From Candidatus Eiseniibacteriota bacterium (lineage in GTDB: Bacteria > Eisenbacteria > RBG-16-71-46 > CAIMUX01), in NCBI GenBank assembly GCA_016712505.1, contig JADJQY010000004.1:1-64000 (forward strand): 64,000 bases of DNA, in the 5' to 3' direction. Shown one piece after another: positions 36,469-47,210 of the stretch (its first letter is position 1; each line of letters opens with the position of its first letter). The notes beneath the pieces were generated by a model that worked only from the letters and a program-made list of their open reading frames with translations, was not told the DNA's origin and did no database searches. A program made the translations under genes and the position numbers.

Positions 36469-39400
36469 ATGGCAGTGCGACCCACCAATCTCACCCCTCG
36501 ACTCATCGGGGAATGGACCTCGCGACTCGTCGTCGCGACCGGGCACGCGATGGCGTTCGCCTCGGTTCTCCTGCTTCCGGTGCAATCGAGCTGGGCGTCG
36601 CTCCCGCGCGAGGGGGCGAATCCGTCGCCGCGTGAAGACCGGCCGGAGTTGGAGGCGATCGCCGCTGCCGCGCTGCGTGATGCCGGGGAACCGATCGTCC
36701 AGAGCAACCAGGGCCGGGCGGCGATCGAAGCGCCGACCACGCCGGGCTGGATCCATCTGGGCGCGGGCTTCGAGTTCAATCCCGCGGATGGCGATCCGGC
36801 GGCCAGCCTTACGCCGGAGTGGCGCGGCAGCGAGCCCGCGAGCGGCGAGGTGGGCTACTTCATCGTTCAGTTCCGCGGACCGATCACCGAGGCCGATCGT
36901 TCCCTGCTCGAGCGCCAGGGGTGCGGCTGGTGAGCTACGTCCCCGACTACTCCTTCCTGGTTTCGATGACCCCGGAGCAGCGCTCGTCGGTCGCCAGCTC
37001 GGCCAGCGTGGCCTGGACGGGGCTCTACCAGCCGGCCTGGAAGATCAGCCGCCAGCCGGAGATGCAGGAACCGGGCAGCCGCGACATGGTGGTGCTGCTC
37101 TTTCCTGATCAGGTGGTGACGAATGTCTCCTCCGCCATCTCGTTGAGCGGCGGCGTGGTCAAGGAAGTCTCGGACAACGGGATCAACAAGATCTTGAAGG
37201 TCGAACTCGACACGGCGAGTCTGGCCTCGGTGGCCGGCATTCCGGGCGTGGCCTGGATCGAGCCGTTCCACATCGCGCAGCTCGACAACAGCAGCGCCCA
37301 GTGGGTCGTCCAGACGGCGACCAACGGCAACCGCCACGTGTGGGACAAGGGGATCAAGGGGCAGGGCCAGGTGATCAACCTGAGCGACTCGGGCGTGCGG
37401 GTCACCCACAATCAGTTCAAGGACACCGGGGTTCCGATCATCACCTTCGGCGACTACCCGACGCACCGCAAGATCATCGCCTACAAGCTGACCATGCCGT
37501 CGGCCGACATCGGCTTCGGCGACAACGCGGTCAACGCCTACCACGGCACGCACACCTCGGGCACGGCGGTGGGAGACGACTCGCCGAACGCGGCCGACGC
37601 CCGCGACGGCATGGCGATCAACGCCAAGCTCTACTTCCAGGACGGCGGCGGCGCGACCGCGGGCATCCTCACCCCGCTCGACCTGAACGAGATGTTCATC
37701 GCCCCCTACACCGGTAACGCGGGCGGCGCGGCGCGCATCAGCACGCATAGCTGGGGGAACCCGGTGGGCGGCGCCTACGACGTCCACTCGATGACCGTCG
37801 ACCAGTTCATGTGGAGCCACCCCGACTTCCTGGTCTTCTTCTCCAACGGAAACAACGGCGCTCCGAATACCGTCGGCTCCCCCGCCACGGCGAAGAACAG
37901 CGTCGGCGCGGGCGGCACCGGAAACGGAGCCTCCCAGACCTCGATCTACAGCTCGACCAGCCGCGGTCCGACCGACGACGGTCGCCGCAAGCCGACCTTC
38001 TGTGCCCCGGGTGACGGCGTCTCGTCCTCCTACGGCACGGGCGACGGCAACTACATCACCTATTCCGGCACCTCGATGGCCAGCCCGGCGATGGCCGGTG
38101 CGACCGCGCTGATCCGGCAGTACCTGACCGACGGGTGGTACCCGACCATGGCCCCGGTGCCGGCCAATGCGATGAACCCGAGTGCGGCCCTGCTGAAGGC
38201 GATGGCAATCGCCTCGGCCGACCCGAACGTCACCGGCTTCACCATCCCGGACAACAACATCGGCTGGGGCCGGATCGACGTCGACAACGTCCTGCCGTTC
38301 AATGACGACACGATCGTCCGCCGCCTGGCGGTGGTCGACAACACCGAGGGACTCCTGACCGGAGAGTTCGTCGAGTACCAGGTGTACGTCGCGGCGAACA
38401 CCCAGCCGTTCAAGGTCTCGCTCTGCTGGACCGACTATCCGGGCAACCCGGCGAACTCGGTGCAGCTGGTCAACAACCTCAACCTGGTGGTGACCGACCC
38501 GACGAGCACCGTCTATCGTGGCAACGTCTACTCCGGCGGGCAGTCGAACACCGGCGGGAGCGCGGACAACCTGAACGTCGAGGAGTGCGTGCAGCGCACC
38601 ACTCCGGCGGTCGGACTCTGGACCATCCGGATCGAGGGCTCGAACGTGCCGTTCGGTCCGCAGGACTTCGGTCTGGCGGTGACCGGCTCGCTGGGCAGCG
38701 ACCAGGGCCTGGTACTGCTCGACAAGGCGGTTTACTCCGGCTCGGGCAGCGTCGCGATCAAGGTGGTCGACACCAACGCGGCGGGCAGCATCAACGTCGC
38801 GGTCGACAGCAACACCGAAGGTCCGGCCGAGACGGTCACCCTGACCGGCGCGAACGGCGTTTTCACCGGTTCGATCGCCCTCTCGACCGGCCTGGCGATC
38901 AGCTCCGACGGCACCCTGCAGGTGAGCGACGGCGACCAGATCACCGTGACCTACAACGACGCCAACCCGGTCATCTCCCTGGTGGCCAAGGCGATCGTCA
39001 ACATCTCGGGCCCGGCGCTCTCGGACGTCCACACGACCACGATCAACGAGACCGATGCGACCATCGCCTGGACCTCGACCTCCCCCTCCGACTCGCGCAT
39101 CTACTACGGCACGACGCCGGCCCTGGGGAGCGTCTCGCCGGTCAATCCGACCCTGACCAACGCGCACAGCGTGATGCTGACCGGTCTGAACCCGAACACG
39201 ACCTACTACTACGACGTCGAGTCGTTCGACAATCAGGGCTTCGGCGTGCGGGACGCGAACGGCGGCCTGCACTACACCTTCTCGACCGATCAGAACCGCG
39301 ACGTGCTCCTGGTGCTGGGCGACGGCAGCTTCGACAAGAAGCAGTACTACGTGAACGCGCTCAACCGCCACGGCTGGACCTACACCATCTGGGAAGGGGA

Positions 39401-40982
39401 GCAGGCGGCCACCCCGTTCGTGGGGAACCTGAACACCGGCATGGCCTCCTACAAGGCGGTCATCTGGCAGACCGGGCTCGAGCAGTACCCGATGTTCACC
39501 GACGCGGCGGTCGACTCGGTGGGCAAGCTGTCGAGCCTCGGCAGCCGGATCGCGCTCTACTCGAACGACGCGGCCTGGGACTTCTGTGACCCGGCCTCGC
39601 CGGACGACAACGCGACCCGCTGCAACTTCATCAAGGAGGTCTTCAAGGTCACCTTCCAGGACGACCCCTTGACCTTCTCCTCGGTGCGCGGCATCGCGGC
39701 CGATCCGATCAGCGGCGCCTACACCGGCGGCATCCCCTACACCCCGCACCGCGACGGCGCGGCCTGCGACGAGATCGACGGCATCGCGACCGGCGGCTCG
39801 TTCAGCAACGTCTGGCGGAACAACGACACCACGGTGGACGACATCGCGGTCCGCTGGACCTCGAGCGGAAACGTGGGCGACGGAACCAAGGCGGTCTGGG
39901 GCGGCACCCCGCGCAAGGTGTCGTCGAACTGCTTCGAGTGGGCGCACCTCAACGTGGCCAACGCGGACGACGTGAACCGCGCCGACGTCCTGGACAAGAC
40001 GCTGATCTGGCTGATCGGTCACGATCACCCGAGCGCCGCGGTAACCGCGCCGAACGGCGGTGAGACCTTCACCGGCAGCACGGTCAACATCACCTGGACC
40101 GAGGCGGCCGATGGCGGCTTCTCGATCGCCTCGCGGAAGATCTACTTCAGCGACAACGGTGGGGATAGCTGGAACCTGATCAGCGGCGCGGCCGGTCCGA
40201 GCCCGTTCGTCTGGAACATCAGCTCGGTGCCGAACGGCGCACAGTACCGGGTCAAGGTGGTGGTCGGGGACAACGCCGCGCCGGCGCTCTCGGCCGCGGA
40301 TGCCTCGAATGCCAACTTCACCATCAACCGCTCGGGCGGCGATACGCGCGGCCCGGTGGTGCTCGCGGGTTCGGTCTCGGCCAGCCCGAATCCGATCGTG
40401 GCCTCGAGCGCGACCACGATCAGCGCCACGGTGAGCGACATCACGGTGGGGAACTCGAACATCGCGGGCGCGGAGTGGTCGTTCGGCGCCAGCCCGGCTC
40501 CGGCCGGCAGCGGCACGGCGATGAGCGGCACCTTCACCAATCCGCTGGTCAACGTGTCGGTGGTGGCTCCGGCCAACACCTTCCCGGGCGGAGTGGCCAC
40601 CCTCTGGGTGCGCGGCCGTGATGCCGCGGGGAACTGGGGCAATGCGACCAGTGCCGACATCCAGGTCAACTCGGCCACCGACGCGAGCGAGGGGGCACTG
40701 CCGACCACGTTCTCGTTGGGCGTGAATGCACCGAACCCGTTCGGTCCGTCCACCTTCATCCACTACGCGCTGCCGACCCAGAGCGCGGTGAAGCTGGCGG
40801 TCTACGACGCAACGGGCCGTCTGGTCCGGACCCTGGTCGACGGGCCGATCTCGGCCGGCAGCCACTCGATCGTCTGGGACGGTTCGGATGACCGCGGCAA
40901 CCTGGTGAGCAGCGGGATCTACTTCTACAGCATGAAGTCGGGCGACTTCGAGTCGACCCGGAAGATGACCCTGCTGAAGTAG
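36469..40982 (+). CDS. Secreted subtilisin-like serine protease (S8) with FlgD-type tail, one frameshift
   Basis: About 1504 residues after repair. ATG 36469 has AAGGAGG upstream and a long signal region (HAMAFASVLLLPVQSSWAS). At the GGGG run near 36920 one G is missing: frame 1 stops (ERQGCGW) while frame 3 continues as GVRLVSYVPDYSFLVSM. The S8 triad is present: Asp in INLSDSGVRVTH (about 37380), His in YHGTHTSGTAVG (about 37540), Ser in YSGTSMASPAMAG (about 38070). Then come a P-domain-like region, a fibronectin type III repeat (TINETDATIAWTSTSPSDSR), a KNH-like domain (PNGGETFTGSTVNITW), and the FlgD-like sorting domain (VYDATGRLVRTLVDG, RKMTLLK). It is a surface or extracellular protease. 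Confidence 0.85.
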
Positions 40983-41036
40983 GCGCAGCACGGTTTCGAG
41001 CTCGTTTCGAGCGAGCTCGCTTCGAGCCTGCTTCGG

Positions 41037-41072
41037 GCGGCGGCGAACCTCGGTTCGCCGCCGCTTTCGTTT
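41037..41072 (+). terminator. Rho-independent terminator after the subtilase gene
   Basis: A 13-base perfect stem (GCGGCGGCGAACC at 41037-41049, GGTTCGCCGCCGC at 41052-41064) with a very short loop is followed by TTTCGTTT. Confidence 0.8.
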
Positions 41073-41245
41073 GCCGTCCTTGTTATGAGGGGTCTCCCAC
41101 GCGCGGGGAGCGTTCTCGCAGTCGTCCCCTTGACGCTTCGCCTCCGGAACCGCGACGCTATCCAGGTTCGAACTCACATCGATCGGCGTCGGGCGGCCCG
41201 ATCGCGAACTCTCCGGCTGCGGTGGGGTGCACGAGGAGCAGTTTC

Positions 41246-41938
41246 ATGCTGAAAGAACACATCCTGGTCGTCGAGGACGAGGATGACATTCAGGAGCTGG
41301 TGGAATACAACCTGGCCCGCGAGGGGTACCGCGTCACCTGTGTGGGCTCGGGCGAGGAGGCACTCAAGGTGGCGCGGGCGCAGATCCCCGACCTGGTGGT
41401 GCTCGACCTGATGCTCCCGGGCCGCGACGGACTCGAGGTCTGCAAGACACTCCGGGCGGACGAGCGCACGGCGCGCATCCCGATCCTGATGCTGACCGCC
41501 AAGAGCGAGGAGTCGGACGTGGTACTCGGACTCGAGGTGGGCGCGGACGATTATCTGGCCAAGCCATTCAGTCCGCGGGTCCTGGTCGCCCGGGCGAAGG
41601 CGGCGCTCCGCCGCACCACCACCGCGGTGGCGGAGAAGGGGGCGGGCCAGACCCTGAAGGTGCACGAGATCGTGATCGAACCGGGGCGTCACGCGGTCCG
41701 CATCGAGGGGGAACCGATCGACCTCACCTTGACCGAGTTCCGCATCCTGCACCTCCTGGCCCGCCGTCCGGGCTGGGTCCACTCACGCGACCAGATCATC
41801 GAGGCGATCCGCGGCGAGGACTATCCGGTCACCCCGCGCTCGGTCGACGTCCACATCGCCGGTCTGCGGAAGAAGCTCGGTTCGCAGGGAAAGTATCTCA
41901 CCACCGTGCGCGGCGTCGGGTACCGGTTCGAGGAATGA
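41246..41938 (+). CDS. phoB: PhoB-like response regulator
   Basis: 230 residues. ATG 41246 is preceded by GAGGAG. The receiver domain has the acidic pocket VVEDEDD at residues 8-14, the phospho-acceptor Asp in LVVLDLMLPG (about 53) and the conserved Lys in AKPFSP (about 105). The C-terminal OmpR/PhoB winged helix includes LTLTEFRILHLLARRPGWVH, SVDVHIAGLRKKLG and TVRGVGYRF. Its place directly before phoR and the pst genes identifies it as the phosphate-starvation regulator. A likely target site is the repeat array at 43791-43819. Confidence 0.93.
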   Translation: MLKEHILVVEDEDDIQELVEYNLAREGYRVTCVGSGEEALKVARAQIPDLVVLDLMLPGRDGLEVCKTLRADERTARIPILMLTAKSEESDVVLGLEVGADDYLAKPFSPRVLVARAKAALRRTTTAVAEKGAGQTLKVHEIVIEPGRHAVRIEGEPIDLTLTEFRILHLLARRPGWVHSRDQIIEAIRGEDYPVTPRSVDVHIAGLRKKLGSQGKYLTTVRGVGYRFEE

Positions 41939-41981
41939 GCGCAGAGCGGCGCCGCCCGGCGGCACGTGCCGAGTTCCGCCG

Positions 41982-43817
41982 GTGACCAGCGGCAGGTTCG
42001 TCACCCGGCTTCGCTGGTTCAACTTCCTCCTGATCGGCGGCGCCCTGGTCGTCGCCCTCGGCCTGGCCACACGCACCGTCGATCGCGCGCTGGTGACCGA
42101 AACCGAAGCGCGGGTGCGGGCCGAGATGTTGCTCTGGGGCCGGGATCTCGCCCGAAGCCTGGCGCGTGAGGATCAGGCCGGGGAGGGTGAGCTTCCGGGC
42201 ATCAAAGTAGAGATCGACGCGCTGCTGGTCGCTGCGGCGCGGGAGACGGGTGCCCACCTCTCGCTCTATGGGCTCGATGGGATCGAGAGGGCGAACTCGG
42301 ATCAGACCATTCCGACCGCTCCGCATGCCGATCCGGTCGATCTCGCCATCGCGCTGGAGGGGAAGACCCCACCCCCACTCCGCGTTCCGCTCGGCCTGGG
42401 TCGCACCCGCTGGGACTGGACCATTCCGCTCGAGATCGACGGCCGCATCGTCGGGGCGATCCACGTGAGCAGCCTCGAGGTCGATCCGAACCCGCACTTC
42501 GCGCGGATGCGCATCGCCTTCCTGGTGCTCGCCACCTTCACCCTGCTGGCCGGACTCTGGTTCACCCACGTGGCGGCGCGCCGCCTAGCCCAGGGGTTGG
42601 ACGGGATGCGCCAGCAGGTCGATGCCTTCGGCCGCGGCGCTCCGGCGCCCCCTCCCCTGCTCCACGGCTGGGGCGAGATGGAGAAGGTGGCCCTGGCCCT
42701 GCACGACGCGGCGGCGGACATGCAGATCCGCCTGCGCGACCTCTCGCGGCAGGTGGCGCAACAAGACGCGCTGCTGGCCAGCATGATCGAGAGTGTGGTC
42801 GCGGTCGACCGTCAGGGGATGGTGCTGCTCCTCAATCCGGCCGCGGGGCGACTCTTCGAGGTCGAGCCGCAGTCCGCCGCGGGACGATCGCTGCGAGAGA
42901 TCGCGCGCCAGACCGCGCTGCACCAGTTCGTCGAGCAGGCCCAGACCAGCCGCTCGGTCATCTCGGCCGAGCTGGTACTCCCGGGAGAGCCGGAGCGGTG
43001 CCTGCTGGCCCACGGCGCGACGTTGCTCAACGCAGAGGGACAGCGGCTGGGCGCACTGATCGTGCTGCACGACATCACGCAGCTCCGCCGGCTCGAAAGT
43101 CACCGGCGGGAGTTCGTGGCCAACGTCTCGCACGAGCTCAAGACGCCGATCACCTCGATCAAGGGGTTCGTCGAGACGCTGCGCGACGTGCCGCCCGATG
43201 ACCCGGGCGAGCGGGACCGGTTCCTCGGGATCATCCTCCGGCAGGCGGAGCGACTGCACGCGATCATCGAGGATCTCCTCTCCCTCTCCCGCCTGGAGCA
43301 GGAGACGGAGCACGAGCGGGTCACGACCGAAGATGTTCCGGCAGCAGAGGTGCTCGAGGCCGCGGTCCTCCCCTTCCGCGCCCGCGCGGCGGAGAAGGAG
43401 ATGCGAATCACGGTCGAGGTCGCCGCGGACCTGGTGCTGCGCGCGAATCCGCGACTGATCGAGCAAGCGGTGGCGAACCTGGTCGACAACGCGATCAAGT
43501 ACAGCGAGCCGGGGACGGCGGTCGCGGTGCGAGGCTCGATCCGCGAGCGCGAGGCGGTCCTCGAGGTCGAGGACCAGGGCTCGGGCATCGAGTCCCAGCA
43601 TCTGGAACGGCTGTTCGAGCGGTTCTATCGGGTCGACAAGGGACGGAGTCGACGGCTGGGCGGAACGGGGCTGGGGCTGGCGATCGTCAAGCACATCGCG
43701 CAAGCGCACGGCGGCGGGGTGAGTGTGGACAGCAGCCTCGGCCGGGGGAGCACCTTCCGCATCCACCTTCCGTTAAGGGATTCTCGGAGTTCTGACCTCG
43801 CCTTAACACGTTCCTAA
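41982..43817 (+). CDS. phoR: PhoR-like phosphate sensor histidine kinase
   Basis: 611 residues from GTG 41982, 43 bases after phoB. A first membrane segment (WFNFLLIGGALVVALGLA) is at residues 12-29, an extracytoplasmic region of about 135 residues follows, and a second membrane segment (IAFLVLATFTLLAGLWF) is near 170-186, then a HAMP-like linker. A PAS domain covers about 265-370, the HisKA H-box FVANVSHELKTPITSI is near 380, and HATPase motifs are NLVDNAIKYSEPG, DQGSGIE and GGTGLGLAIVKHIA. The large periplasmic region is longer than in E. coli PhoR. The 3' end overlaps the candidate Pho box of pstS. Confidence 0.93.
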   Translation: MTSGRFVTRLRWFNFLLIGGALVVALGLATRTVDRALVTETEARVRAEMLLWGRDLARSLAREDQAGEGELPGIKVEIDALLVAAARETGAHLSLYGLDGIERANSDQTIPTAPHADPVDLAIALEGKTPPPLRVPLGLGRTRWDWTIPLEIDGRIVGAIHVSSLEVDPNPHFARMRIAFLVLATFTLLAGLWFTHVAARRLAQGLDGMRQQVDAFGRGAPAPPPLLHGWGEMEKVALALHDAAADMQIRLRDLSRQVAQQDALLASMIESVVAVDRQGMVLLLNPAAGRLFEVEPQSAAGRSLREIARQTALHQFVEQAQTSRSVISAELVLPGEPERCLLAHGATLLNAEGQRLGALIVLHDITQLRRLESHRREFVANVSHELKTPITSIKGFVETLRDVPPDDPGERDRFLGIILRQAERLHAIIEDLLSLSRLEQETEHERVTTEDVPAAEVLEAAVLPFRARAAEKEMRITVEVAADLVLRANPRLIEQAVANLVDNAIKYSEPGTAVAVRGSIREREAVLEVEDQGSGIESQHLERLFERFYRVDKGRSRRLGGTGLGLAIVKHIAQAHGGGVSVDSSLGRGSTFRIHLPLRDSRSSDLALTRS

Positions 43818-43819
43818 CA
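43791..43819 (+). promoter_or_regulatory. Candidate Pho box upstream of pstS
   Basis: Three 7-base direct repeats at an 11-base period, TCTGACC (43791-43797), CTTAACA (43802-43808) and CCTAACA (43813-43819), each pair separated by 4 bases. This is the spacing of PhoB/PhoP boxes. It overlaps the phoR stop codon (43815-43817) and precedes pstS by about 145 bases. Confidence 0.6.
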
Positions 43820-43964
43820 GAGACTCCCTACCCTCCGGTTCGGGAGCTTGAAGAGAGCGCGGGATCGATGTGGGTCTCCCCGGCCTGCCCCGCGCCCCAC
43901 CGGATGGAAACCTGGAGTCCGGAGTTTGGGAATTGAGTCGCCTGGCGACGAAAGGAGTCTCGAA

Positions 43965-44930
43965 GTGACCTCTACGCTGCGCGCGGGTCTCGTCCTGGCC
44001 GTGTCGTTCGTGGTCGGTAGTGCCGGTCTGGCCTCGGCCACCGGAGGATCGGGCACCTACCAGAAGGTAAGCGGGGTGAGTGGCACCCTGAACTTCATCG
44101 GGTCCGATACCATGAACAACCTGATGACCCTCTGGGGCGAGGCGTTCCAGCAGGTCTACCCGAGCGTCAAGGTTCAGGGGGAGGGGAAGGGATCGAGCAC
44201 CGCGCCGCCCGCGCTGATCGCCGGCACCGCCCAGCTCGGCCCGATGTCCCGCCCGATGAAGTCGAGCGAGCTCGACGAGTTCGAGAAGAAGTTCGGTTAC
44301 AAGCCGCTCGAGATCAAGGTGGCACTCGACGCGCTCGCGGTCTTCGTGCAGAAGGACAACCCGGTCAAGCAGCTCACCCTGCAGCAGGTCGACGCGATCT
44401 TCAGCAAGACCCGGAAGGGCGGCCACGCGACCGACATCACGACCTGGGGAGAGGCCGGAGCGACCGGTGCTCTCGCCTCCAAGCCGATCAGCCTCTTCGG
44501 CCGTAACTCGGCCTCCGGCACCTACGGCTACTTCAAGGAGCACGCGCTCTGGAAGGGCGACTTCAAGGACACGGTGAAGGAACAGCCGGGTTCGGCCTCG
44601 GTGGTGCAAGGAGTCGAGAAGGACCCGACGGCGATCGGCTACTCGGGTATGGGCTATGTCACGACCGGCGCCCACGCGATCGCGATCGCGGCCGCGGATG
44701 GCAAGCCGTTCGTCGACCCGAAGCTGGAGAACGTGCTCTCCGGCGAGTACCCGCTCTCCCGCTTCCTCTACGTCTACGTCAATCGCACTCCGGGCAAGCC
44801 GATGGATCCGCTGGTGAAGGAGTTCCTGGCCTTCGTCCTCTCGCAGGGGGGTCAGGCGCAGACCGAGAAGGACGGCTTCATCGCCGTGCCGGAGACGATC
44901 GCCAAGACCGAACTCGCGAAGCTGCAGTAG
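43965..44930 (+). CDS. pstS: PstS-like phosphate-binding protein
   Basis: 321 residues. GTG 43965 is chosen because AAAGGAG lies eight bases upstream and a signal peptide follows (TLRAGLVLAVSFVVGSAGLASA); the ATG 117 bases earlier gives an implausible leader. The phosphate-binding loops are recognisable: FIGSDTMNNLMTLW, QGEGKGSSTAPPALIAG, GPMSRPMKSSE and GRNSASGTYGYFKEHAL. It belongs to the PBP-like_2 type of PstS found in proteobacteria such as Pseudomonas. It delivers periplasmic phosphate to the PstCA permease encoded immediately downstream. A Pho box candidate precedes it. Confidence 0.93.
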   Translation: MTSTLRAGLVLAVSFVVGSAGLASATGGSGTYQKVSGVSGTLNFIGSDTMNNLMTLWGEAFQQVYPSVKVQGEGKGSSTAPPALIAGTAQLGPMSRPMKSSELDEFEKKFGYKPLEIKVALDALAVFVQKDNPVKQLTLQQVDAIFSKTRKGGHATDITTWGEAGATGALASKPISLFGRNSASGTYGYFKEHALWKGDFKDTVKEQPGSASVVQGVEKDPTAIGYSGMGYVTTGAHAIAIAAADGKPFVDPKLENVLSGEYPLSRFLYVYVNRTPGKPMDPLVKEFLAFVLSQGGQAQTEKDGFIAVPETIAKTELAKLQ

Positions 44931-44943
44931 TAGGGGCACGGAG

Positions 44944-47190
44944 ATGAGCTCCCCACGCCTCCGACGCTTGCAGGACCGCACCGCGCGGTCGGTGATCACG
45001 TTGGGCGGCCTGGGGATCATCACCAGTATCCTCGGTATCCTGGTCTTCATCGGAGGGGAGGCGTTGCCGCTGGCGACGCCTCCTTCCGTTTCGGAAGAGT
45101 CGGCCGCGCGCGGTCGTGCAGACGCGAACGGCAGTCCCACCACGAACGGCAGGGCGGCGGGCGCGGCGGTGGTCGACCCGGGTGCAGCGACGGTGGTGGG
45201 ATGGAACGGCTACCGCGAACTGCTCCTCCGCGTCGAGGCCGCGGGGCGCGCCTCGGTGCGTCGCCTCCCGGAGCAGACCGATCTTCTGACCACGCAGATC
45301 CCGGCCCTGGAAGGCCGGACGATCGTGGCCAGCGCGCTGCTCGACGACATCGGGCTCGATTGGGCGGTCACCACCGACGACGGGGAGATCGGCCGCATCC
45401 GCCTCGAGGAGGGAGACCACTTCGGAGAGCAGGGGCGCGCCTACGACCCATCGGTGCGCTACGACTCGCTCGCCATCACCTCCATCCGGACCCCGCGGGT
45501 GCTCGCCGGAATGGTCGACGCGGAGCAGCTCCGGATCGGGATCTCGACCGGCGCCGACTCGATCGCCCTGGTGCATGCCGAGGAGACGTCCAACCTGTTC
45601 GGCGAGACGCGGCGCAGCGTCTCGAGTTCATCCCTCCCGATCCCTTCCAACGTGACGGTCACGGCGCTCGCCTTCGAGGGATCTGGCGATCGTCTCTACC
45701 TGGGAACGGAGCAGGGCGAGCTGCTCGAGTACGACCTGCGCGCGCCGGGCGCGGAACCTTCCCGCAACCAGCTCTTCGCCACCGGGGTGAGCGCCCTGGC
45801 GATGCTGAACGGCGGTCACTCATTGATCGCGGGGGGCCGCGCGGGGGAAGTGGAGATCTGGTTCCACTCTCGAAAGAGCGTGAATGCAGCCCCTGAACTG
45901 GCTCGAGCACATGTATTTACGCCACACGAGAACGCGATCCGCGGGATCTCGGTCTCCCGCCGCGACCGCGGCTTCCTGACCTGGGACGCGGGCGGTGAGG
46001 CGCGGCTGCACTTCGCCACCAGTGGCCGGACGCTGCTCCGGATGCGGGTGGGAGAGAGCGCGCCGGAGCGAGTGCTGCTGGCGGCCAAGGCGGACGGCAT
46101 CCTGGCCCAGGACGGCGCGGGAACGATCCGCACCTACGCGCTGCACAACCCGCACCCGGAACTCTCCGCGGGGGCGCTCTTCGGGAAGATCCAGTACGAG
46201 GGAGCCTCCGAACCGCTCTACGTCTGGCAGTCGACCGGCTCGACCGACGACTATGAGTCGAAGCTCTCCCTGGTGCCGCTGATCTTCGGAACACTGAAGG
46301 GAACGGCGTACGCGCTCCTCTTCTCGGTTCCGCTCGCGATCCTGGCCGCGACCTACACCTCGCTCTTCCTCCACGCGCGTCTCCGCTCGGTGATCAAGCC
46401 GACGATGGAGATGATGGCCGCCCTACCGAGCGTGGTGTTGGGCTTCCTCGCCGGCCTCTGGCTGGCGCCGAATCTGCAGCGGGCGCTTCCGGCCCTCCTC
46501 GTGCTTCCGATCGCCCTCGTGCTGCTGGTGATCGCCGCGGGGTGGATCTGGCGCAGTCTGCCGCGGCAGTTCACCGGGCGCCTGATTCCGGGAGTGGAGT
46601 CGCTCTTCCTGATCGTCGTGCTGGCGATCGGCATCCGGACCGTCTTCGCGCTCAACCCGGGGATGAACGCACTCTTCCCCGGCGGCTTCGAGGACTGGCT
46701 CTACCAGTCGATGGGGGTGCGCTACGATCAGCGCAATGCCCTGGTGATCGGGGTCAGCATGGGGATCGCGGTGATCCCGATCGTCTTCACCATCAGCGAG
46801 GATTCGATCTCCAATGTCCCGCGCGCACTCTGGGCCGGGTCGCTCGCCCTGGGCGCGAGTCCCTGGCAGACCGCGCTGCGCGTGATCCTGCCGGCGGCAT
46901 CGCCGGGAATCTTCTCCGCCGTGATGATCGGGCTGGGCCGCGCGGTGGGCGAGACGATGATCGTGTTGATGGCCACCGGGAACACCCCGATCATCGACTG
47001 GAGCGCCTTCAACGGGTTCCGCACCCTGGCGGCCAACATCGCGGTCGAGATCCCGGAAGCGCCGCAGGGGGGCACGCTCTATCGTTTGCTGTTCCTGACC
47101 GCGCTCCTGCTCTTCCTCATGACCTTCGTCGTCAATACGGTGGCCGAGGTGGTGCGGCAGCGGCTGCGCCAGCGGTATAGCCGCTTCTAG
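44944..47190 (+). CDS. pstC: PstC-like phosphate permease with large extracytoplasmic insertion
   Basis: 748 residues, more than twice the length of E. coli PstC. One membrane helix near the N-terminus (VITLGGLGIITSILGILVF) is followed by about 380 residues of extracytoplasmic sequence with propeller-like repeats (DRLYLGTEQGELLEYDLR, FLTWDAGGEARLHF). The permease core follows with about six helices and the EAA loop region (ALWAGSLALGASPWQTALRV). The long form of PstC with this insertion is known in Pseudomonas and relatives. It starts 13 bases after pstS, so the two are one operon. Confidence 0.9.
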   Translation: MSSPRLRRLQDRTARSVITLGGLGIITSILGILVFIGGEALPLATPPSVSEESAARGRADANGSPTTNGRAAGAAVVDPGAATVVGWNGYRELLLRVEAAGRASVRRLPEQTDLLTTQIPALEGRTIVASALLDDIGLDWAVTTDDGEIGRIRLEEGDHFGEQGRAYDPSVRYDSLAITSIRTPRVLAGMVDAEQLRIGISTGADSIALVHAEETSNLFGETRRSVSSSSLPIPSNVTVTALAFEGSGDRLYLGTEQGELLEYDLRAPGAEPSRNQLFATGVSALAMLNGGHSLIAGGRAGEVEIWFHSRKSVNAAPELARAHVFTPHENAIRGISVSRRDRGFLTWDAGGEARLHFATSGRTLLRMRVGESAPERVLLAAKADGILAQDGAGTIRTYALHNPHPELSAGALFGKIQYEGASEPLYVWQSTGSTDDYESKLSLVPLIFGTLKGTAYALLFSVPLAILAATYTSLFLHARLRSVIKPTMEMMAALPSVVLGFLAGLWLAPNLQRALPALLVLPIALVLLVIAAGWIWRSLPRQFTGRLIPGVESLFLIVVLAIGIRTVFALNPGMNALFPGGFEDWLYQSMGVRYDQRNALVIGVSMGIAVIPIVFTISEDSISNVPRALWAGSLALGASPWQTALRVILPAASPGIFSAVMIGLGRAVGETMIVLMATGNTPIIDWSAFNGFRTLAANIAVEIPEAPQGGTLYRLLFLTALLLFLMTFVVNTVAEVVRQRLRQRYSRF

Positions 47191-47210
47191 CGGGGGGAGC
47201 ACCTGGGACG

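Noticed and set aside
36867..41177. Minus-strand open frame of about 1430 codons opposite the subtilase
   Set aside because: Antisense shadow rich in Arg, Val, Gly and His with no domain; the plus strand has a complete S8 triad.
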